This document shows positions 35,042 to 39,251 of a stretch of DNA of 39,251 nucleotides, piece after piece. How positions within the stretch are numbered: position 1 is the first letter of the stretch; each line of letters begins with the position of its first letter. Location: positions 1-39,251 of the forward strand of contig JAGBJO010000015.1 in assembly GCA_017934425.1 (NCBI GenBank). Direction: 5' to 3'. The position numbers were made by a program, and so were the translations under genes. The stretch is from Ruminococcus sp. (lineage in GTDB: Bacteria; Bacillota; Clostridia; Oscillospirales; Ruminococcaceae). The notes under the pieces were generated by a model. The model was not told the DNA's origin. It did no database searches and saw only the letters and a list, made by a program, of their open reading frames with translations.

Positions 35042-35677
35042 TTATTCCTCGTTCTCCTCACGCTTGGGGTAAGGGCAGTAGCCGAGTATCTCGAAAGCCT
35101 GGGAATTGAGCCACATTTGAGTATTCACCATTATCTCAAAGCCCTCGCCGGGTGCGGACTGCAAATACTTCGGGTCATACTTTGGCAGACCGAATCCCAC
35201 CAGCAGATTAGAAATGATGCCGGCGTGGGTGATGATAGCGCATCTTCCCAGTTCGCAGTGCATCATATCGTTGATGATGCTGTGCATAGCCTTGAAGGTG
35301 CGGGCTGTCATTTCCTGAAGGCTCTCGCCCTCAGGCGGACGAGAATCCTTGCCGCCTTTCAGCCAGGCTTTGTAGTCCTCACGCTGCATAAGTTCGGCAT
35401 AGCTTTTGTTCTCGAATATGCCCATATTCAGTTCCCTCAGCTCGTCCACCACAACGGTATCCGAGTAAGGGTAAAGGATATCAGCCGTACCAGTGCATCT
35501 ACGCAGGGGTGAAGTGTAGACTCTGTCAACATAAGGGTATTCCATGCTGTCCTTCTTGAGAAGAAGTTCATTAGCACCTTTCTCGGACAATGGCAGGTCA
35601 GTAGAACCGATATAGATGCCCTTTTCGTTAGCCTCGGTCAGACCGTGGCGAATGAGACAAATTCTGTAGCCTCTCAT
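35042..35677 (-). CDS. Histidine phosphatase family protein (phosphoglycerate-mutase-like)
   Basis: A 211-residue enzyme with the phospho-histidine motif RHGLTEAN (His11), a second conserved Arg in YTSPLRRC, and the second His in CAIITHAGI. The frame runs to 35755, but the start at 35677 puts the RHG motif at the usual residue 10-12 and has AAGGAGA upstream. Candidate activities in this family include phosphosugar, alpha-ribazole or broad phosphatase; the substrate is not predictable. It appears to be first in the transcript ending with luxS. Confidence 0.88.
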   Translation of the reverse strand: MRGYRICLIRHGLTEANEKGIYIGSTDLPLSEKGANELLLKKDSMEYPYVDRVYTSPLRRCTGTADILYPYSDTVVVDELRELNMGIFENKSYAELMQREDYKAWLKGGKDSRPPEGESLQEMTARTFKAMHSIINDMMHCELGRCAIITHAGIISNLLVGFGLPKYDPKYLQSAPGEGFEIMVNTQMWLNSQAFEILGYCPYPKREENEE

Positions 35678-35769
35678 ATATGCGATCTCTCCTTGTAAAT
35701 TGATTTTACCATTAATCAGAATCCTCCGCACCGGTCGGTTTCGGAGGCAAAGCAAAGGTTTTTGTAGTA

Positions 35770-35790
35770 TTTCGACAAATTCTGTCGAAA
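35770..35790. promoter_or_regulatory. Inverted pair of Spo0A-type boxes
   Basis: TTTCGACA-N5-TGTCGAAA is a perfect 8-bp inverted repeat; each arm contains TGTCGAA, which is identical to the 0A-box consensus. It lies in the divergent gap between the histidine phosphatase and XRE genes, about 65-87 bp upstream of the expected XRE transcription start. Binding by Spo0A is inferred; autoregulation by the XRE protein is an alternative. Confidence 0.55.
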
Positions 35791-35820
35791 TTTGCTGTAA
35801 TAGTTTTACGGTTTTTACTC

Positions 35821-35849
35821 TTTACTTATTATACATTTTGTATTATAAT
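35821..35849 (+). promoter_or_regulatory. Promoter of the XRE regulator gene
   Basis: TTTACT (35821-35826), 17-bp spacer, TATAAT (35844-35849). The surrounding region is very AT-rich, so alternatives exist. Confidence 0.55.
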
Positions 35850-35913
35850 AATAATATGTGAACATTATACTTTTAGTATGATTTATATATTATTTTTAAC
35901 GGAGGACAAACCT

Positions 35914-36645
35914 ATGAATTCGGATTTCGCCCGCATCATCACGCTCCAGAGAAAAGAGCGCCATATCAGCCAGAAGCAGGCTGCCGCTGACCTGGGTATC
36001 TCTCAGGCACTTCTTTCCCACTACGAAAAGGGTATCCGTGAGTGTGGACTTAATTTCCTTGTGAAGATCGCTGACTACTATAACGTTTCCTGCGACTATC
36101 TCCTCGGAAGGACTCCCGAACCAGAGGGCAAGACGATCACTATCGAAGATATCCCCGACGACGACGGCAATAACAACCTGAAAATGCCCTCCCCTGAGAT
36201 AATCAACTTCAACCGCCGTATCATCAACAATTCCATAAGCCTGCTTTTCAGTCTTGCACAGAAAGCGAACAGCATAACCCTCATCAAGGAGGTATCCTCC
36301 TATCTGATGCTGTCAGTATACAAGCTTTTCCGCATAGTATATAATGCAAACCCCCACAACGACCAGAAGCTTTTCAGAATACCAAAAGTTATAGCCAACG
36401 ACAGCGCTAACGCTATCATATCAATGAGCGAGGCAGATATCAAGGCAGCTTCCAGCGGTATTCCGCTTGACGGCAACGACTGCGTTGACAACTTTGATAC
36501 TCTTTACATAACCACAGCCACACTCCAGAAAGACTACGCACAGTACTCATCGTCCCTGCTGAATCTCATCAAGCGCAGCGAAGAAAGTATAGCACGCACC
36601 AGAGCCAAATACCGCAGCAGTTCTGACGCAAACAGAGGCTATTAA
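35914..36645 (+). CDS. XRE-family transcriptional regulator
   Basis: A 243-residue regulator with an N-terminal Cro/CI-type helix-turn-helix in residues 5-65 (QKQAAADLGISQALLSHYEK, then IADYYNVSCDYLLGRTP). The remaining 170 residues are mostly helical, with no recognised ligand-binding domain. The start at 35914 has GGAGG in front; the frame reaches back to 35878 but without a ribosome binding site. It is a single-gene unit followed by a terminator. The two TGTCGAA boxes upstream suggest control by Spo0A-like signalling. Confidence 0.9.
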   Translation: MNSDFARIITLQRKERHISQKQAAADLGISQALLSHYEKGIRECGLNFLVKIADYYNVSCDYLLGRTPEPEGKTITIEDIPDDDGNNNLKMPSPEIINFNRRIINNSISLLFSLAQKANSITLIKEVSSYLMLSVYKLFRIVYNANPHNDQKLFRIPKVIANDSANAIISMSEADIKAASSGIPLDGNDCVDNFDTLYITTATLQKDYAQYSSSLLNLIKRSEESIARTRAKYRSSSDANRGY

Positions 36646-36686
36646 GAACTTGTCTTCATAAGATTTGTGAAGACAAGTTCTAAGAC
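36643..36686 (+). repeat. Palindrome starting in the stop codon of the XRE gene
   Basis: TAAGAACTTGTCTTCA, 9-nt loop, TGAAGACAAGTTCTAAGAC. The arms AGAACTTGTCTTCA/TGAAGACAAGTTCT are a perfect 14-bp inverted repeat; the TAA is the stop codon. The outer ends match the palindrome at 11452-11470. There is no T-run; a separate terminator follows at 36697. Confidence 0.75.
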
Positions 36687-36696
36687 CATATTAAGC

Positions 36697-36720
36697 CCCG
36701 GACGATGTTCCGGGTTTTTT
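36697..36720 (+). terminator. Intrinsic terminator of the XRE gene
   Basis: CCCGGA-CGATGT-TCCGGG followed by TTTTTT, 51 bp after the stop codon. Confidence 0.85.
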
Positions 36721-36788
36721 GTGTACACTCATTATATCATTTTACGGAATACTTGTCAAATCCACCGGATAACTGTCGGAAACAAAAC

Positions 36789-36821
36789 AGCCATAAAGGA
36801 GCATTTCGCCCCTTTATGGCT
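36789..36821 (-). terminator. Terminator of the GntR-ABC operon
   Basis: Minus strand AGCCATAAAGG, 10-nt loop, TCCTTTATGGCT then GTTTTGTTT. It starts about 8 bp after the last gene's stop. T-run interrupted by G. Confidence 0.65.
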
Positions 36822-36828
36822 TAAATTA

Positions 36829-37035
36829 TTACTTTCTATTTGCTCTTAATTTCTTCGTTTCCTTTTGGGCAGGCTTGATATTCATGCACTCAGCAAATCC
36901 CAGAAATGCAGAGCCCAGGGCAAGGTAAGCCGCTGTGCCCTCACCGCCTGTTATAGCGGTAACAGCTGCTGCAATATAGAAGATCATGTAAGTTATGGTC
37001 ATAAGGTCTTTTGCTGTATTATCTCTCTTTTCCAT
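36829..37035 (-). CDS. Small two-span membrane protein in the ABC operon
   Basis: A 68-residue protein with two hydrophobic segments (TYMIFYIAAAVTAI and AAYLALGSAFLGFAECM) and a basic tail ending KKLRANRK. No family recognised. It starts 18 bp after the permease gene, with a G-rich ribosome binding site (GGGGGATCACT) upstream, so it is part of the same transcript. It could be a transporter accessory subunit. Confidence 0.65.
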   Translation of the reverse strand: MEKRDNTAKDLMTITYMIFYIAAAVTAITGGEGTAAYLALGSAFLGFAECMNIKPAQKETKKLRANRK

Positions 37036-37053
37036 AGTGATCCCCCACCGTTA

Positions 37054-37827
37054 TCATTCAAGGTTCAGCTTATTTTTCAGTATATAGGATATAAGGAAGA
37101 ACATTCCCACATCTGCCACTAAATAGAAGATTATCTGTGCGATAACTCTTGCGTTGCTGTCGTATTCAACGCCGTTTGCTCTAAGAACTGTTGCGATAGC
37201 GCTGCTTATTATCATTGCCAGTACTACGCCCAGTATAGCAACACCGGAAGCTATAGCCTTCTTGCCGCCGTTGATCGCAGCCAGTCCCTCAGCAAGGTAG
37301 CACAGCAGCAGGATACCTACGAATACGCTTACTGATAAGAGGAATCCCAGCATCATCTCGCCAAAATTCTGCATTGTGAAGTCTTGCAGCTCATCAAATA
37401 CAAAGTTCATCTCGATATACTCCTGGTCCACACCAGCTATCAAAAGCAGAATGCAGACAAATATCAGCAGGCAGGTGCAAACATAGCTTATACCGCCCAT
37501 AATAAGCTTAGCGCCGATATGTTCAGCAGGTGTTACAGGAAGGGTGTTGGTAAGGTAGCCCTCATCGCTGAACATATTCTTCTTGAAGCGGTTGGAATTG
37601 TGAGCCAGTGATATCCAGGGCATCATAATGCTGAACAACATCATTACAAAGCCGAATATAGCCAGGAGTATAGTTGTGAATATGTGTTCTTCAACGTTGT
37701 CACCATAGGACATCTCAACTGTAATAAGTATCTTCGTGATAACAGCCACGATAGCGTATATGATATAAAATATTGAGAATGTGCGTACCCAGTGCAGCAT
37801 CTCATGTTTGATAAGTTTAGTTAACAT
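37054..37827 (-). CDS. ABC transporter permease (ABC-2-like)
   Basis: A 257-residue membrane protein with about six hydrophobic segments, N-terminus MLTKLIKHEMLHWVRTF typical of ABC-2-type permeases, and a cytoplasmic loop NTLPVTPAEHIGAKL resembling subunits found with YtrA-regulated ABC pumps. It overlaps the ATPase gene by 7 bp, implying stoichiometric expression. Function is probably export or defence against membrane-active compounds; this is inferred from context. Confidence 0.85.
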   Translation of the reverse strand: MLTKLIKHEMLHWVRTFSIFYIIYAIVAVITKILITVEMSYGDNVEEHIFTTILLAIFGFVMMLFSIMMPWISLAHNSNRFKKNMFSDEGYLTNTLPVTPAEHIGAKLIMGGISYVCTCLLIFVCILLLIAGVDQEYIEMNFVFDELQDFTMQNFGEMMLGFLLSVSVFVGILLLCYLAEGLAAINGGKKAIASGVAILGVVLAMIISSAIATVLRANGVEYDSNARVIAQIIFYLVADVGMFFLISYILKNKLNLE

Positions 37828-38519
37828 CTGTATACCTCCCTGAAAAGCTCGTCAATAGACATACCTTTTTCTGCTCTGATAGCATCAGCGCTGCCATGTA
37901 TCTTCAGATGACCATACTGAAGCATAACAACGTCATCAATGATACGTTCGATATCAGTAATAAGGTGAGTGGAGATAACAACGGAAGCTTCCGGATTGTA
38001 GTTGGATATGATGGTGTCGAGGATATAGTCTCTTGCAGCAGGGTCAACACCGGCGATAGGCTCATCGAGCAGATAAAGCTTAGCATTGCGGCTCATTACC
38101 AGTACAAGCTGGACTTTTTCCTTATTGCCCTTTGAAAGCGTCTTGACTTTCTGTCCCAGGTCGATATTAAGTCTGCTGAACATATCCTCAGCCAGTCCTC
38201 TGCGGAAGTCGGCATAGAAGTCCTGGAAATAATCAAGGATATCGCTGACTTTCATCCATTCAGGAATATATGAGCGCTCAGGCAGGTATGAAACCATAGC
38301 CTTTGTCTCAGCACCGATAGACAAACCGCACACGGACAACTGACCATTAGTAGGTGTCAGCAGACCGCAAAGCAGTTTGATGAGCGTGGTCTTGCCGGAA
38401 CCGTTAGGTCCCAGCAGACCAATGATCTTTCCACTCTCAAGGTTGAGTGTGAGGCTGCTCAGCGCCTCTTTCTTGCCGTAGAACTTAGAAACGTTCTCAC
38501 ATTTAACAAGTTCAGCCAT
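37821..38519 (-). CDS. ABC transporter ATP-binding protein
   Basis: A 232-residue ATPase with Walker A GPNGSGKTT (residues 37-45), the signature LSKGNKEKV (degenerate LSGGQ, with Lys replacing the first Gly), Walker B LYLLDEP and the H-loop STHL. Modified signatures of this kind are seen in YtrB-like ATPases. It lies 38 bp after the GntR-type repressor gene and overlaps the permease gene by 7 bp. Drives the permease; substrate unknown. Confidence 0.93.
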   Translation of the reverse strand: MAELVKCENVSKFYGKKEALSSLTLNLESGKIIGLLGPNGSGKTTLIKLLCGLLTPTNGQLSVCGLSIGAETKAMVSYLPERSYIPEWMKVSDILDYFQDFYADFRRGLAEDMFSRLNIDLGQKVKTLSKGNKEKVQLVLVMSRNAKLYLLDEPIAGVDPAARDYILDTIISNYNPEASVVISTHLITDIERIIDDVVMLQYGHLKIHGSADAIRAEKGMSIDELFREVYRC

Positions 38520-38557
38520 ATAAACTCTCCTCCAATACGGGATTTTCCCTTAATAAC

Positions 38558-38911
38558 TTACTGCATTTTCCTAAGCATCTCAATAGCCAGATCAAAAGGT
38601 ATATCCGCCCTTTTGAGTTCTTCAGCAAAAGCAGCTACCAGTTTTTCAGCTCTGTTGCTGTTCAGACTTTCGATAAGACTAATGTCGCTTGTGACGTATT
38701 TGCCGGTAGTTCTCTGAGAAACGATGTAGCCGCTTCTTTCAATCTCTGCCAGCGCACGCTGCATTGTATTAGGGTTGACTCTTGCTTCCTCAGCCAGGTC
38801 ACGAACAGAGGGAATACGTTCACCAGCCGGGTAAGCGCCCGAAGCGATGCGATTCATGATCTCGTCGATTATCTGTGCATACACGGGCTTATCGTTGTTA
38901 AAATTCCACAT
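38558..38911 (-). CDS. GntR-family repressor, YtrA subgroup
   Basis: A 117-residue regulator: winged helix in residues 8-75 (VYAQIIDEIMNRIASGAYPA, then RIPSVRDLAEEARVNPNTMQ) with only a short C-terminal helical dimerisation region, which defines the YtrA-type subgroup. The frame starts at a GTG at 38920 that overlaps the ribosome binding site; the ATG at 38911 is 8 nt from AAGGAGG and is preferred. First gene of the ABC operon, with an operator overlapping its transcription start, so autorepression released by a cell-envelope signal is likely. Confidence 0.92.
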   Translation of the reverse strand: MWNFNNDKPVYAQIIDEIMNRIASGAYPAGERIPSVRDLAEEARVNPNTMQRALAEIERSGYIVSQRTTGKYVTSDISLIESLNSNRAEKLVAAFAEELKRADIPFDLAIEMLRKMQ

Positions 38912-38962
38912 ACTCTGCACCTCCTTATCGGTATTTCTCTCTGTGGAGTGTAAGTTGTATGT

Positions 38963-38984
38963 TTGTATTAATCAACTAATACAA
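38963..38984. promoter_or_regulatory. Probable GntR operator
   Basis: TTGTATTA-N6-TAATACAA, a perfect 8-bp inverted repeat placed immediately downstream of the -10 box and covering the expected transcription start: a position expected for a repressor site. Confidence 0.7.
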
Positions 38985-39012
38985 GTATAGCAGTAATACA
39001 GTATTTTGTCAA
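38984..39012 (-). promoter_or_regulatory. Promoter of the GntR-ABC operon
   Basis: Minus strand TTGACA (39007-39012), 17-bp spacer, TATACT (38984-38989). Confidence 0.85.
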
Positions 39013-39251
39013 GGGGGAGCGAAAGGAAAAATTGTAAACATTTTATGAACAAAAAATTACTACAAGTTTCTAACGGCGTTTTTCCGCTTGTGGAGCGGTT
39101 CTCAGGGCACGGCAACAGCATTTACTTTTTTTGAGGATTATTTATGCCGCCAGTTTGTTTTTTGAGAGTTGCCACTCTCCAACTCGCCGTATGCCAAAGG
39201 GGACAACCCAAGGTGGAAAAGGGGGAGGGACTAATTAAACCCGACAAAAAT
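39013..39251. other. Intergenic sequence without a recognisable gene
   Basis: I see no coding frame with a ribosome binding site. A short hairpin GAGAGT-TGCC-ACTCTC occurs around 39160-39178 without a T-run. Purine-rich sequence (AAGGGGGAGGG) near the right edge may precede a gene outside the window. Confidence 0.4.

Noticed and set aside
36643..36686. The 14-bp inverted repeat after the XRE gene as the transcription terminator
   Set aside because: It lacks a T-run, and a proper terminator follows at 36697-36720.
1..39251. tRNA, rRNA, integrase or prophage signatures
   Set aside because: Looked for cloverleaf-like ends, conserved rRNA segments, and phage or recombinase motifs; none seen.

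Overview
This window reads as a chromosomal segment of a Gram-positive, strictly anaerobic clostridium, most likely a Ruminococcus-like member of the Oscillospiraceae. The grounds are strong AGGAGG-type ribosome binding sites, the complete Firmicutes-style S10-spc-alpha ribosomal block (zinc-type S14; adk, map and a KOW-domain gene before infA), a rubredoxin/rubrerythrin fusion protein, and several families of small palindromic intergenic repeats. No tRNA, rRNA, CRISPR array, prophage or transposase gene was seen. The taxonomic placement is inferred from gene content only.

Layout. 1-2971: two tandem paralogous secreted lipoproteins (minus strand), flanked on both sides by copies of a 174-bp palindromic repeat. 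3040-7091: plus-strand recG, a third copy of the repeat, then a multidomain flavin reductase-rubredoxin-rubredoxin-rubrerythrin fusion and a coupled small gene of unknown function. 7000-8095: yajC and a TIGR04086-type membrane protein, with a terminator hairpin between them that contains the second gene's ribosome binding site. 8107-12243: an envelope-stress-like operon of response regulator, sensor kinase and HtrA protease, the protease having an acidic 15-residue-repeat cytoplasmic tail. 12298-12501: a second palindromic element and the terminator of the ribosomal operon. 12530-28228: 32 genes read leftwards, rpsJ to rplQ, including secY, adk, map, infA and rpoA.

28229-28890: a long non-coding stretch. 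It holds a strong promoter, a roughly 310-nt rpsJ leader with an internal intrinsic terminator (candidate attenuator), and a third palindromic element. 28891-32826: an operon of LysM/G5/M23 cell-wall hydrolase, unknown membrane protein and SNF-family sodium symporter. 32848-35677: histidine phosphatase, membrane protein, RluA-type pseudouridine synthase and luxS, closed by a strong terminator. 35770-36720: an XRE regulator with two perfect inverted Spo0A-type boxes upstream. 36789-39012: a YtrA-like GntR repressor, ABC ATPase, permease and small membrane protein, with a clear promoter and palindromic operator. 39013-39251 shows no gene.

The most unusual items are: the near-identical 174-bp hairpin elements, two of which lie where the transcript of the neighbouring gene would begin; the four-module electron-transfer/peroxidase fusion; the S10-operon leader with its terminator plus three back-to-back hairpins between rpsJ and rplC; and a pair of palindromes that start inside stop codons, each followed by a terminator.
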